DNA of 64,000 nt from Cheiracanthium punctorium. Lineage: Eukaryota; Arthropoda; Arachnida; Araneae; Cheiracanthiidae. Each line of letters opens with the position of its first letter. Within the stretch, counting starts at the first letter, position 1. Below, in pieces: positions 1 through 13,015 of the stretch. The notes under the pieces are model-generated. The model was not told the DNA's origin and ran no database searches. It saw only the letters and a list, made by a program, of their open reading frames with translations. The position numbers and the translations under genes are program-made. The DNA is taken from positions 868,001 to 932,000 of the forward strand of contig JAWZYV010013163.1 in the NCBI GenBank assembly GCA_038373885.1, written 5' to 3'.

Positions 1-425
1 TGCGTGTTCTAATGTCCAGGTTTTGTGCGATAATAAAATAAAACACAACATTTACGAACTTTTCTTTATTTATGACCAATTTGAGAAAACGCTAGACTTT
101 TCAATGTCCGTTCTCCTTCTCGCCTACAGCGACAGATGGCGCCATCAGCGCGATAGCAATAATCAAGCTAATGGATTGAACTGTCAAGCTTGTATTAATA
201 CGACAAATTCAAAGAAATGTCAAGCTTGATTTAAGCTTATGTGCTGTCTGGGAATAAGCCAATTTCATGTAACAAAAAGAAGTTAGATTGTTTAACGTTT
301 GGAACATTAATTTTAGACGAAATGTAATCTTAAGTAAACGTATACTCCTCCAAAATTCATAACACTGTTTTCTTCTCTAAAGAATGCAGATCCCGTCAGT
401 ACAATCTCAGTTCGTTAGGCCATAC
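1..425. other. No recognisable feature
   Basis: AT-rich sequence before the first MITE. A short open frame is present (23-229) but it resembles nothing I know, and no splice or promoter context supports it. Confidence 0.5.
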
Positions 426-429
426 TTAA

Positions 430-668
430 CGATTTGAGGCGCAACCCTTTCCCAATGCTGAAAAAAGGGCAGCCGTTGCCATCGCTCGACTTAACTAAAA
501 TAATCGTGGCAATTTTTTTCGAGAAATGACGTGCTAAAAAAAGGATTCTCGTGGAGCTGTGTCGCCCGCAACTATTTTTATAGAAATCAAATCTATTCTT
601 CGTGACTGGCAACAGTCAAAACGTCAGGGTTTGGTGTTCCCAGAGCAGGAACACTGCGCGTTAAAGGG
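430..668 (+). mobile_element. TTAA-flanked piggyBac-like MITE, copy 1 (internally deleted)
   Basis: The element lies between TTAA at 426-429 and TTAA at 669-672. Its left end has GATTTGAGGCGCAACCC and its right end GCGTTAAAGGG. Inside are a TGTTC..GAGCAGGAACA-type subterminal palindrome and a stretch shared with the copies at 6143, 10451 and 11190. TTAA target duplication with CCC-starting ends is characteristic of piggyBac-type elements; no transposase is present. At 239 bp it lacks the central block seen in the longer copies, so it is a deletion derivative. Confidence 0.8.
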
Positions 669-672
669 TTAA

Positions 673-3600
673 TAATCACTTTGGAAGAAGTATTGAAGAG
701 TGCGTCTGATTTTTTAGCCAGTTTTCATGAACAATGGACTCTCCTCCGACAATTTCATCAACGTAATGAAAAAAAAAAAAAATTCTGGATTAACAATTTT
801 TATCAAATGCAATCTGTGAAATATGCATTAGTTTTTCAAAAAAATTCGTTTGGGAAGTTCACTATTACTTGAACTTTTCTTCTAATTTGATTATTAGCAG
901 GTGCATGAAGACGAATTTTCGGAACCCACATCGCTATGGATTCCAAACCGTCTTGGTGTAACCTACCCCTCCTACACATCTGTTCCTCTAATTTTGAAAC
1001 GCCCTGTATATGAACCTTAGTAATAAGTACTAAATTAGGATATTAGTGACTGTAATGAAAAAAAAATAATGCTTTTATGAAGGTCCTTCTCAAAACTAAT
1101 ACATTCTTAAGGGTGTTAAATAAAGATTACCTTTAAAAATATAAATTCTGCCAATTTTGTGTAATTATTTTCTCTTTTGAAATTTTCCCAATGGTGAATT
1201 CCCTGTCACAAATCAAAGCCCTCTTTCCCCTTATCGATTTCGTGGAAGAGGCAACATATCTATTTTGGCATATTCGGAATATCTGACAAACCTCTTATGC
1301 TACAGCATTCCTATCGGATGATCGTTCACATAAGCGTGCGCCCATCTTACCTTAGTCGTAATTGAAATCCAAATACGCAAATATCCCAAGGAGCATTTCC
1401 AAGACGAGCAATATTAATGAGGATGGATGCATGAGAGATGGCACTCAACTCAACATGTATTTCCGAGAGAATGTCGAAGGTGTCGCCATTAAAATATCCA
1501 ACGGCGGAAACAAAAGGTGATCTGGCAAAGATTTCAGGAACGCGTTACGTACAGTTGATAGTAATTGACAAGCAGCTTTATGTTATTCTAGGAAATATTT
1601 CCATGGCAGAAAGACATCTTCGAATATCATCATATTGTATTTAATTCTGCGTTAGTTTAGGTAATTAAGTTAGTCATTTACTAAACGAAGCTTCTTAGAA
1701 ATAACAGTTAAATGTTTACTCTCTACTGATGAAAGATTGCACCGTATTCTGCATTTTTTCTCATATTCATCAGTTAATTCTCAGAACAACAATAAAAGAT
1801 ATTAATTTTAGAAACCGTAAATATTACATCGTAATTCCTTTACGGTAATTTGATAGATCTAGTCTTTAAAAATATATTATGAAATTTTTAAAAAAATGCA
1901 AAATAAACCATTTAAAACTAGTAAGTTTACCATCAAGTAAGTCACCATCAAAATGGGTGTATGAAACTGTCAACATAGTATACTTTGATAAACTGATAAA
2001 TAGCACAGCAGTCGACTGAATGACTAAATAACATTTACAACTATCTATCTTAATAATACCTGGAGTATCTCTCCTGACTTTCACAAGTTTCAAAAGAAAT
2101 AGACGTTTCTTAAGATATTTCAATTTGCGTTTTTTAAATACTGCAACATTATATGAAATAAATAACATATTAATTTCAAGACTAAAAAAAGCAAATAAAA
2201 ATAAAATGTTAGTTTTTTTTTTTTAATTCTGCATATTTCTTGCGATTCAATGTTGATATTCTTATTATTCTGTTATTTCTTTTGGTTCAGTTTTGATACT
2301 TCATCTCCTAATTTCCCGACAAGATGATTCAGCAGATATCTTAAGTTTCTAATCTGAAAGCTCCAATATAACGGAGAGATCGGATACTAATTGCAAAACT
2401 TTCTTCAAGATGTAAAGGAGTGTCCATTAAAACCCACAAATCTATCGATTCGCAGTCGATAACTGATATAAGAATACTTAAATGAGTAATGCTGCATGAA
2501 TCACCCAGGAGAGCAATATATTCGAGACACGTGTCATCTAATATTCATCATAATAATCATCCCTGAAGAATTCTGGCGTTTGGATCATTCCAAATCATAT
2601 CTATCACTGTCGCAGAGTTCCAATTAAAGTATCTCTTTGATCTGGGCCGCCTCCTCCTTTCATTTCACCTTCTTCAACGTAATTGAAATACCAGCTATAC
2701 ACAGAAATAGCTTAGAGACACCTTCTACTTGCTGCCAATACACAATATTAATGAAATTCAGTCGCCATGCATTCTCATTCGCTCTCATTCTACAGAGATG
2801 TGGATTCTGTTATCGAAGTTCGAAAATGACGATGATACAATAGTAGTGTATGGTGAAATATTTAAGCGACATCTAAGAGAATAAATCTTTGTTCATGAGT
2901 GCAGATGATGCGACAGATACCACTGTGCAAATTTAAATAGGTTTTGAGAAAGCTGTGTTTTGCATGTTTTTAGCATATGAAATATAAATAATTGGGATTC
3001 TAGCCATGGTAAAATACATCTGAACAGCCTTTGAATTAAACGATCCACCATATTCCTCTATAAATATATATTCGTTTGTTCTGGCCTATCAACACGGGAT
3101 TATTAACAGGAGTATGAAATTTATATTCTTGTCTGTGGATTGCCATGTAATTCTGAATCATCTTATTCCTATCTACAACCTTTACATTTGCGCCAGGCAT
3201 TTTTGAAGCAATCTGTACTTTAAAGAAATTAAGTTACGCCTAAAGCTTCAGCATTTTTGTACATTTATCCTAACCAACATATTGCTCATCTTCATAATCT
3301 TTGGTTGTTTATTCATAACTCTTCTCGGTCTCTATTTATCTAGAGTGTTTTTATTTGTTGATTTGTAACGGCTATGATACTTCATCATTTGAACTGGAGA
3401 AGATCACATGGTATTTTTACTAGACTCTGGAATCTCTATAGGATACTGACACAGTTCTCCTTGCGGTGTTGCGATGCTTGCGAGAAAGGATTTCAAACTT
3501 TCCAGCACAACCTACAGTTGAAGCTCCCTTTTTTCTGTATTGACGCAGCCGACTAATGCGAATGTTACCTTGAATGTTATGTGTATAGTATGTACAACAT

Positions 3601-6138
3601 TCTCGTGCTCTCTCTCTTCTGACATGCGAAAGAACTCCAGTGCGTGTAAAAGTATTAATATGCTTGCAGCAAAAGACATTGTATTGAAAAACCAAGCGAA
3701 GTTTTTGAAATGACAGATTCTTTATTTCGAATTGTCTTTTATTTTTTTTTTCCTTCATCAAATTGTCATCATAAACAAAAAAACGCGTCCAAAATATTAG
3801 CTGAAAACCTTTGCTCTTTATTAATCTTTTAATTCAAAGAGAAAATACAGTTCATCCTTTAAGTTAAAAAAATACATGAAATAATAATAAATTTAATTCT
3901 TAACTCAATTAACAGTGGCACGCATATTTTCTCATCAGCTAACACTTCATCAGAAAGAACACAAACAGTATGTGCTCTGTAACCTAGACACAATCCTTAA
4001 ATCCCAAATTCCTCATTAACTACTTTCCAAACATTCTCCAAACCACCATTAAACATTTCACCGAACGTGTTTTATCTTTTAATTTTTATTTCCGCATTGA
4101 TCAAGGAAGCAGAACTCGGGGGATTTTAATCTTATGCAAAGAAAGCACTATAAAATTCTCAATGTCCTCTTTAATACTTAAAATAAACAGGCCCCGGGGC
4201 TAGTGTTACGATATTCAAAATTCATTCGCCTTCTGTTCGATGAAAAGTGCAGGGTGCAGCCTCGGGCTACAGGAAGAAGATCCTTGTGAATACCTCATTC
4301 TCATTAATGCAGATGAGAACTTTTGTAAGAAGAATTTATTTGGAATGTTTGCACTCCAAGGTTTGATTTGGAAAGGCTCTTGAAGTTGGGTAATCTCAAA
4401 GCACGGAGATAACTGTTTAAACACTTTTAGTTTTTTTAAGCATTTTTTTCTTTAATGTTGAACGGTTTTATGAAATAACTATTCCGTTATCTTTTTTTCC
4501 ATGTTTCAAGAAATCAAAAATAGTCTATATTTTATAATTATTGGTCGAAGTCTTGTTTTACACAGTGTAAAAAAATTAAAGCAAGTTTTGTTAAATTCAA
4601 CAAAACACTTTTAGTGTGTACACTTATTGCATAGTATATGAATTGGTAGAATGGCCATAAATCTTCATAGATCGTAATTTCTTGCAAATATTTTCAATTT
4701 GCTCCTGTAAAGGAATTGTAAGTGTTATATTTTTGAAAGAGGACGTTATTTATAAACCCTTAACAACATATATGATTTTTCTCTTTTTTTTTTTTTTTTT
4801 TTTTTCAAACCGTTAAGCATGCTTAAGTGGGCTTTCTATAAACGTAAGATTTAAGGAATGGCTGCCCATTCAGCATGATGTATTGTAATTCTTTAAGGCG
4901 ATCCTGTGAAAAAGCTACAAACGATATGTATAGCATTTTAATAGAGCAAATGATACAGTGCACGCAAATAAATAAATTTTTCAGCAGCCGATTAACATTT
5001 ATGGTAACTTTGAACCCGAAAAAACTAAGACACTCATAAGTCAATTTATTGAAACAAGTAATGTGGTAAGAAAAACGCATCTTCAGAATTTAAAAAATCT
5101 ATATCATTCAATTTATAATATACGCCAATAGTATGCTTTTAAGAGCATTTATATGTGAATGCTTGTGTGTTATTTATATATTTATTTTAAATCTGCAAAT
5201 CTCTGTAATTATACCTTTTCTCAAGCTATTTGTAGCCGTACTTACTTCGTAATCTTGCTACAAACTAATATACAGACACATTTTGATAACTACAAACATG
5301 AAATGAAACTCTAAACATTAACTAAACTGAAAATAAAAACAAATTTCAGCGAGATGTAACAACTTTTAATTAATAAGGTGCCTAAGTCTGGATAACTAAA
5401 TTGAAGAAAATAATGAACTATAATCTCAAGTAATTTCCACGTCTTTACTTATGTGATAATTAAACACATGTTTTACAGTAAGTCTTAAGCCCAGTTATTA
5501 TACTGCTAGCTCTATTCCCTAAGCGAAGTTGGAAACTACCACCTTAAAATATAATTTTATTCTGATAAACTTTAGAATATAAAGCTTTGGCAAAATAATG
5601 AAAATTATCGATTACCAAACTTTTAAGTAAATGATAAGTTCTCGGGCGAAATTTCGGATGATCGTGATCTAGGTTGTTTTGAGTTTAAATATTCATTCTG
5701 GGAAGGATTATTAGGTGGGTTAAACTCTTTTGCAGAAGTTGTTGAGAATTTTACGGTGGGGCCGGAAATTTTTATCAGAGTTCAGGAGTTTGGAATATTT
5801 TGATATGGATGGATCGAGTAGGAATGTTTTAAGAAAGATCTTTATCGGGAATAAGTTTTAGTGTTCTGTAGATGCACAAGGCAAAAAAAGTTTTTCTTAC
5901 ATTTGGAGTTTACTGTTGTGGCATGCACAAATGATCATCACTTTCAAACTCATATACAGAATAATTCATTTTTTTTTCAAAATTTTAGGTATAATATTGT
6001 GTAAAATGGCGGATCCAGAAAAAAATTTCTAAAGAGGATACATTATTTCTCTTCTTTCCCTTGTAAATTCGTTTGAATTTATAAAACAAACCAATTTTTG
6101 ATAGCGTAAACTTAGTTCATCTGGGCATGCACGTGCCT
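673..6138. other. 5.5-kb stretch without recognisable genes
   Basis: AT-rich sequence with only short, low-complexity open frames. A poly-T run lies at about 4785-4805. Apart from the element end at 985-1010 I see no coding exon, RNA gene or dated insertion here. Old repeats beyond recognition are likely. Confidence 0.45.
985..1010 (-). repeat. Probable Tc1/mariner-type inverted-repeat end
   Basis: On the minus strand the sequence reads TACAGGGCGTTTCAAAATTA. This closely matches the TACAGGGTATTTCA end of the TIR element at 49228-49739. The partner end was not found, so this is probably a solitary or truncated end. About 100 bp to the left (900-985) may belong to the same element. Confidence 0.4.
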
Positions 6139-6142
6139 TTAA

Positions 6143-6528
6143 CCCTTTAACGTGCAGTGTTCTCGCTCTGGGAACACCAAAATCTGACGTTTTGACTGTT
6201 GCCAGTCACGAAGAATAGATTGGATTTCTATAAAAATAGTTGTGGGTAACATAGCTCCACAAGAATCCTTTACTTTTTAAGCACGTCATTTCCCGTAAAA
6301 AATTGTCACGATTATTTTTAACAGCACTGACATCTGCTGAAAATGGAAGAATGCGAGAGCAGCTGGATAGATTGTCCAATGCACAGCCAGCTGTCGTCGA
6401 AAAAGGGTCTCTAGATCTGTGGCACGCGATGAACGTTTCGATCGTCCGCCATCTTGCTGGTAGTTAAGTCGAGCGATGGCAACGGCTGCCCTTTTTTCAG
6501 CATGGGGAAAGTGTTGCGCCTCAAAGGG
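6143..6528 (-). mobile_element. TTAA-flanked piggyBac-like MITE, copy 2
   Basis: Flanked by TTAA at 6139-6142 and 6529-6532. It is inverted relative to copy 1: the left end is CCCTTTAACGTGCAGTGTTC and the right end reads GCGCCTCAAAGGG. At 386 bp it keeps the central block (GATCTGTGGCACGCGATGAA) that copy 1 lost. It carries no coding capacity. Confidence 0.85.
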
Positions 6529-6955
6529 TTAAGGAGATACAGCACTTAACAGTTTAGTAGGCAGACCGTCAGATATCAAACAGCTCTCGTGTCGGGATGT
6601 CACCATAAATCGGAAAAAAGGCGGAATACTCCATTTTGCGATTTACTGTTAAAGGTCAGCACGCATTTGGGGACGTTTGTCAGATGCACGAGGTGATGAG
6701 GGGAATTTTTAATGGTTAATTTACACGTGGGACTATTGTAGGTCGAATTATTTATGTTATTTTAATGATCGGTTGGGAGCCTGGACAAAGGCTAGCCTGC
6801 GAAACAACAAAACCACGCCCCAAACACAATGGGAAGACGAATCCCCGCAATCCGGAAAGACGATACTGAAAAATATCATGTTGTAACGAAAGGTTTCCGC
6901 CATATCTGCTTGAAAAACTAACTTCTAACTCCTTAGATAACTGTCGAGTGTTTAA

Positions 6956-7221
6956 TTACTGATCTTCTTCCACAAGTTCTCGCACTCTGGCCTCATCAAC
7001 ATCAATAGACCAGCCAGAGCTTTCTGCTTCTTGAATGCCACAGTCCTTGTTTTTGAACTTTCGGTACCAAACCTGCACTGTGTCACATGATACAACATGA
7101 TAGTACTTAAAGGTATACATATAATTCGTTGATATTCTGCTGCTGACTTTTTGCAACAGAACTGGAAGTAAATGATGGTTCTAATCCGCTAGAGTGATAG
7201 TTCCATTTGAGACACCTTATA
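6956..7221 (-). pseudogene. Mariner transposase N-terminal remnant
   Basis: The minus-strand translation ends in WYRKFKNKDCGIQ...SSGWSIDVDEARVRELVEEDQ. This matches the mariner/SETMAR pattern W-F-K-R-F-x-x-G-D...E-x-x-x-R-S-G-R-P...V-D...L-x-x-L-I-E-x-D between the second helix-turn-helix and the catalytic domain. Upstream, at 7201-7221, the strand begins TATAAGGTGTCTCAAATGG, a plausible mariner terminal repeat flanked by TA. The catalytic region is missing: homology stops at about 6956. RSGRP has decayed to SSGWS. A dead 5' fragment of a mariner-like element; the subfamily cannot be assigned by eye. Confidence 0.72.
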
Positions 7222-7518
7222 TTTAATGATAGCTATATTTTTTTACAGATTTCACAACACAATGTTATAAAGTAAGTCTCTTTCTTTCAAATGCCAAAAA
7301 TCGTTTAACAAAATATGAGCAAATACGGCAACACGAACTGCGTGCTGACGATGTTTGCGGTGGCGGGAAACTTTCGTTACAACCTAATACATTGGCTTGC
7401 CATTCTAGCGTATGATATGGGACTGATATGAGCGTTGGCCTATAGTACTATGATCGTCGATTCGATAGTTCCGAAATCCGCCCTTTCTTGACCGCAAATC
7501 CTTGATTTATTGCGTCAC

Positions 7519-7693
7519 TAGGGATGGACGCGAGACGACTTTTTGCGAGACGAGACAGAGATTTACAGCTTTTTTGCGAGACGAGACAGACATTTTTAAC
7601 ATTATGATATAGGGATTTTTGCGAGACGAGACAAGCTTTTCGGCTGTTTTGCGAGACGCGAGACGCCAATTTTTCGTCTCGCGTCCATCCCTA
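7519..7693. mobile_element. hAT-type MITE with perfect 8-bp target duplication
   Basis: The 175-bp element begins TAGGGATGGACGCGAGACGA and ends with its inverted complement. It is flanked by the perfect 8-bp direct repeat TGCGTCAC (7511-7518 and 7694-7701). The inside repeats the motif TTTTGCGAGACGAGACA about four times, all in one orientation and resembling the terminal sequence. The 8-bp duplication and TAGGGATG end are hAT hallmarks. Non-coding; the open frames here on the minus strand are repeat artefacts. Confidence 0.93.
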
Positions 7694-7701
7694 TGCGTCA
7701 C

Positions 7702-9560
7702 CCTCTTTTTCCCAGGTAATAAAAATCCCCCCTTCTACTAATGAGTTGTAGAACCCATAGCCTAGTGTGTGTCCTCCCTGTATTATGGATCTGCCAATAT
7801 ATATGGATTATTTCAAGGTTATTTTGAGTAAAAACTGCAAATGCTGTCTCGATGCACCACTTTATTTATGGCATCAAAAGGAAAAGTTGAAGAATCAGTA
7901 AAATCCATCTGTGTTCTTTTACACTCTTATTTTACTCATACTGTATGTCTGCGAGTCAAAGCTTGTAATCGATTCTTCACTAACTTTCCAATCTCCAATT
8001 AACATGAAATTATGTAGCTATTCGTGCAGACATATCAAGAACCGATACACAATACAATAACTCTGAAAATGATGTTTATGGCATGAATTCTTCCTCTAGG
8101 TAATAGTGAGTAGAATATGCCAAAGAAATTGTAGTAGAAAATTTTAACTGCGAACAGTTATTTGAAAAAACAATATTTCTCATCTTTATTTTTTTTAATT
8201 TAGATTTTTTAAAAATTACATTACCTGCTTAGTGCTGAAAACAGCGTGATCCATTGTAAGTATGCAGTATTGAATATTTATAATTTTGTGAACATTACCA
8301 CGGATTAATGTACTACTAGCATAGCTATATAATAAACACCTTCTACTATATTTATATTCTATTTTATGTACTTTTTCTATGCATCTATCTCAATGGTATA
8401 GATAGGTAAATAGACATATTATCCCTTTAGTACAATATTTATTTTATTTCTGGAGGGTTTCAATTCAGTTAACGATAGTGTTTAAAATTAATTAGCTACC
8501 TAAAAATAATTACCGATAGCTCGAGACTATTAATCGCTCTTTATTACGGGCATTGACCGTGTTTCAGCAAAAAAGAGGTAAGAGAAGTATAATTTCCAGC
8601 TAGTATGATCGTTCGAATTGGGTCTTAAAGTGATAATGGTAAATTAATGTGGCATAGCTTACATGAACAAATATAAAATACTTAAGTAGTACTTAAACGG
8701 TTGAAAGAATTCTGTAAATACCTATTAATTTCTGATACTGAGCTTCGAATGTATCACGATTTATTTATGTACTGATAGGTAAAAATATTCGTCGAGTTTC
8801 AGTGAACAGATTTTACGAGAATTTCTTATAGTGCGAAAACTGCAACCGAATAGAAAGCTTAGCAAGACACCAACCTATATTAAATGCAAATCGCCAAAAG
8901 ACGGAGAAATAAAATGCATGCATACAACATAATGAAACTACCTTCATTTTCATCAGTTATGCTGAAACCATCCAACCACCTGGCAAGCAAATCTGCTGTC
9001 TCTGTTTTTAATATGTTCTTTATTGGCAAAGGCTTGTTATCGTGTCGCTTTTCTGGTAAATATCAAAGGTACTTTGTTTGCACTGGCATGTGTGTGCGTA
9101 CACTTTTCAAATTCCTTGGTGGACACAGAAAATAAATTCTTCAATTAAGAGGCGAGAGTTAGAACGTTAAGCGGCAAGGTATGTGTGTGTGTGGAATCTG
9201 GCGTATTTAAATCGTTTGAATCATTCTTCGAACTTCCCGTAATGACGTGTTTGAAATATGCAAGACTGTTTTAAATATTCTCTCAAGTTAGTCTTTTGAT
9301 CAACGCTTTCTAATAAAGTATTTCTGTATTCGATTTAACTGTCTAACAATCTGTCATTTGCAGTCAATATTACACACTGCACTGTTATAAATTTGGTGCA
9401 ATATTTCACCGAAACATGGCGCTAGAAATGTTGCCCGATTAGATGTCGAATCCTTGTTTCAACATTGATTGGTCAAGTTAAACTTACAAATGTGGAACAA
9501 TAAAGTGAAAAAAGTTAAACCATATAATCGAAAACATTAAACACTATTAAAATAATAAAT
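7702..9560. other. No recognisable feature
   Basis: AT-rich sequence. The only longer open frame (8884-9135) shows no recognisable motif. There is a short (GT)n run near 9181. Confidence 0.45.
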
Positions 9561-9564
9561 ATGG

Positions 9565-9772
9565 AGAGTGTTAAAACTTTTTAAAAAATTCACTTATCAT
9601 ATCCGTTAAAATCACATTAAAAGCTAAAGTTAGCAGTTGGGTTTATCGGTCGGCATCCCCGACCAAGAAGGTTGGCAAGAATGCCGACCAAAAGTGCCAG
9701 TTGACAGTTTTAGCTTCCAATGGGATTTTAACGGACATGATAGGTTAATTTTTAAAAAAGTTTTTAAGGCAC
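9565..9772. repeat. 208-bp foldback (inverted repeat)
   Basis: The left arm, with CTTATCATATCCGTTAAAAT, pairs with the right arm, with ATTTTAACGGACATGATAGG; arms are about 85-90 bp. The central part holds two more inverted pieces, GGTCGGCATCCCCGACC and GGTTGGCAAGAATGCCGACC. No clear target duplication is seen, so classification as a MITE is inference. Confidence 0.75.
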
Positions 9773-10015
9773 TGTTCAATATATTGAAATTTTAAATGGC
9801 AGTGTCTACGGAAGCCTCTTTCCAATAATTGGAATTTACCCTGATTACCTTTTTAGCAAGCTGCTAAATGCGTATGTGATAACAGCGGGAACAGAACCTG
9901 GGGCTACTATGTGAAGACTCCCTACGTTAGTCATTAGACTGAAAGAATGATACAAAGAAGCTCATGGAAATGCTTTTTCATCTTCAGCACCGATGACATC
10001 ACTTCACTCTTTGTC

Positions 10016-10250
10016 TTTTTTTTTTTTTTTTTTTTTTATTACCCTATCGGCAGTCACAGACCGTTTAGAGGCATTCGCCACAAATAGTCAGGATGTTCTG
10101 GTTACTCTATTAATAAGATACCTAAAAGTGGGACCAGAGTTGATGTGAAGGAACGGACGAAATGACACCCAAGTCCATGCCAGAAATCGAACCCGGACCC
10201 GTTGTGTGGTAGAACGGTTCTCTAGCCACTATACACTCAACCTGGGCGGC
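10016..10250 (-). mobile_element. tRNA-related SINE, minus strand
   Basis: On the minus strand the element begins GCCGCCCAGGTTGAG, then has TATAGTGGCTAGAG (A-box-like) and GGGTTCGATTTC (B-box-like), followed by an unrelated body and a terminal poly(A), seen here as T22 at 10016-10037. This head-body-poly(A) order is that of a tRNA-derived SINE. A diverged, shorter relative is at 60455-60540. The head is too degenerate to name the parental tRNA. Confidence 0.7.
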
Positions 10251-10450
10251 TTTTCTGTAATTAGCTCTAAGATACTAGAATACTGCCACAGGATGGAGAA
10301 ATGTTGAACTGTGAATGAATTTTATCCATTTACAGTAGTTATGAAAAATCAAATGAACCGAGTCTTCGGGAGCTTGCTTTTATGGCTCCGTCAATTGGTT
10401 GGTTCAACGATGGACGAAAAGATTTTTGGGGTCTACTAGCCTTACTTTAA

Positions 10451-10950
10451 CCCACTGAGGCGCAACCCTTTCCCAATGCTGAAAAAGGGCAGCCGGTGCC
10501 ATCGCTCGACTTAACTACCAGCAAGATTCGAAACGTTCATCGCGTGCCACAGATCTAGAGACCCTTTTTTGACTTTTTTGACCCTGCGCGGCACAGCCAG
10601 CTGTCGTCAAAAAAGGGTCTCTAGATCTGTGGCACGCGATGAACGTTTCGATCGTCCGCCATCTTGCTTGTAGTTAAGTCTAGCGATGGCAACTGCTGCC
10701 CTTTTTTCAGCATTGGACAATATATCCGGCTGTTCTCGCATTCTTCCATTTTTCAGCAGATGTCAGTGCTGTTAAAAATAATCGTGACAATTTTTTTACG
10801 GGAAATGACGTGCTAAAAAGTAAAGTATTCTCGTGGAGCTATGTCACCCGAAACTACTTTTATAGAAATCCAATCTATTCTTCGCGATTGGCAACAGTCA
10901 AAACGTCAGAGTTTGGTGTTCCCAGAGCGGGAACACTGTGCGTTAAAGGG
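10451..10950 (+). mobile_element. TTAA-flanked piggyBac-like MITE, copy 3 (500 bp)
   Basis: Flanked by TTAA at 10447-10450 and 10951-10954. It has the same ends as the other copies (CCCACTGAGGCGCAACCC and GTGCGTTAAAGGG). It is longer because it contains a second, inverted copy of the internal block: TCATCGCGTGCCACAGATCT at about 10537 and its complement at about 10626, separated by roughly 50 bp. The open frame at 10810-11043 merely traverses the element end. Confidence 0.85.
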
Positions 10951-11189
10951 TTAAAGCTTGTGTCAATCGGTTCACCCATTTCAGCTGTAGAATACAATTT
11001 ATATGAGAAGTTTAACTACACACACACATCATATTTACTATGATGCTAATAAATCCTTCTTAAATAAATATCCGTATAAAATACACATGTTCTTTTGTTC
11101 TAGAATGTCTCAGTGAAGATTTGATACTAGCTGCCTAATCTTTCGACTTTTCGTTCACAGCACTCATGTCAGATGGAGTGCTATGGATA

Positions 11190-11285
11190 GAAATGGATAG
11201 AAATCAAGTCTATTCTTCGTGACTGGCAACAGTCCAAACGTCAGAGTTTGGTGTTCCCAGAGCGGGAACATTGCGCGTTAAAAGG
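11190..11285 (+). mobile_element. TTAA-flanked piggyBac-like MITE, copy 4 (3' part only)
   Basis: About 95 bp matching the right end of copy 3 (TCTATTCTTCGTGACTGGCA through GTTCCCAGAGCGGGAACA) and ending at TTAA 11286-11289. The left end is missing, so it is truncated. It sits only about 240 bp from copy 3 in the same orientation. Confidence 0.75.
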
Positions 11286-11485
11286 TTAAACTCTTGCAAT
11301 GCAGACGCTAAGATCATAATCTTCTTTAATGAACTACAATCATGTAAACTGTTCTCAAATCCTAATAATTGAATTTTAAATACATGACTTAAAAATGCCG
11401 TTAATTGCGATTTAAATGCAATTCATGTAAAATATGGTCAACTAAATTCTTAACCAAGTAATCCTCTTATGATTTTATTTACTTA

Positions 11486-12522
11486 CTAGCTGAAGTACCC
11501 GTTCTTCGCACGGGAATGAATAGACTTTTTGATATTACGATTTGTGGTGATTACTATTTATTGTAATAAAGAGATATAGCAAAATGGATATCGCGTTATA
11601 TTGTGTTCAATAACCATGCATACCGAATTTTAAGGCAATCGTTCGTACGGTGCAGAAGGCCATGCGGCGTAGCGCAATCTAGTGGCGAGTTTTAGCAAAA
11701 CGGATACGGCGAAAATATTCTTCGCATTCAGATATCGATGAATACGAAATTTCAGGACGATCGGCTGGACAGCCCTGAAGTTCATGTGTTGACGCGACAT
11801 CTAACGCCAAACTCTTCCCCGTGTTCAAATATCTATGTATACCTATTTTCATAGCGACCAGTTGCACAGTCAAGAAGTGATACACTGCCACGCGATCTAG
11901 TGGTTAATTAAAGTAATGATTTGCTACAGTGCCGTCAAGTGGCGTGTTATAGCAAAATGGATAACGCCAAAATATTCTCATTGTTCAAATAGCAATGTAT
12001 ACTGCTTTTCATAGCGACCGTTTGAATGGTCAAGAATTTGGCCTGCTGGAGCGTCATCTAGTGGCGAGTTAAAATAATAATGCATTGCAGTGCCATCTAG
12101 TGGTGAGTAACATCAAAAGGAACACAGTTAGAGTATATTCTTCGTGCTGAAATGTGTAAGTATAAGAAATTTTATGCCGATTGGTCGAACGGTATAGAAG
12201 TTGATGCGTTGCAGCGCCATTTAGCGGCAAGTTACTGCAAAATGGATACTGAAAAATATTCTCCGTGTTCTAATATCCGCGTATACGAAATTTCATCGAA
12301 ATCGGTTGGACGATATTCGCATAGCAAACGGCTAAACGGAATAGAATTCGACGTTCTGCTGCGCCACCTAGTGGCAAGTCAGAGGAAAACGGATAGCATA
12401 AAAAGTTCTCAATGATAAAAGACTAAGGTGAACCAAATTTCATGGTGCAACGGTGCTCAACGGTGCTGGAGTTTTTCAACCTCATACACACATACCAACA
12501 TTCATTTTTATCTATAACCAGT
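11486..12522 (-). mobile_element. Non-autonomous Helitron, minus strand
   Basis: Read on the minus strand the 3' end is a hairpin (CCCGTGCGAAGAACGGG, stem 11498-11502/11510-11514), then TACTTCAG and CTAG (11486-11489), followed by T. This is the Helitron 3' signature. The other end, near 12500-12522 (CATTTTTATCTATAA on plus), resembles a decayed 5' TC...TATAAATAAAA end. The body carries at least six degenerate copies of GCGCCATCTAGTGGCGAGTT spaced roughly 40-170 bp apart. There is no helicase; a second element with a near-identical hairpin starts at 50496. Confidence 0.78.
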
Positions 12523-12524
12523 GT

Positions 12525-13015
12525 CATTATATATCCCAGTCTCAAATAAAATCCAGTTTCAAATCTAAGCCTCGCCGTGCCAACATACGCCATTTTGCAA
12601 GCGTTTTTTTCAGGAAATCATTCGAAGCATTGCCTTAGCAGCAATCAATATGGGAAATGGTTCGACCGCCAAAAAGTAAAGCACGCATTTATTTGAAAAG
12701 TGGAATCACTTAATACATCCGAATTTTTTAAAATTATGAACTATAACGTGTTTTATTCATCGTTACTCCGATGTACTAAATGAGAAGATTTCATTTTTCT
12801 GAAATTTGGCGGAATTCCCCCAACTTAAATCAATGTACTCAATTGGCGAGAATTCTGAAGATAGATCGCTTGAAATCCCTTAATAACTGCATTATTTCCT
12901 CACGGATCATTAAAATTTAACGCTGTATTCTAATAAAACCTTTGCACTTGTTTTCAAAAATCTATTTCCTTAAGCTCTCAATAAATTGCGCCAAGCCGAA
13001 AACTGCCCTAATAGC
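12525..13015. other. No recognisable feature
   Basis: AT-rich sequence between a Helitron and the 2.9-kb TIR element. Nothing coding or structured was seen. Confidence 0.45.

Noticed and set aside
7448..7701. Ser/Arg-rich minus-strand ORFs resembling a repeat protein
   Set aside because: They are translations of the GCGAGACGAGAC repeats of the hAT MITE at 7519-7693.
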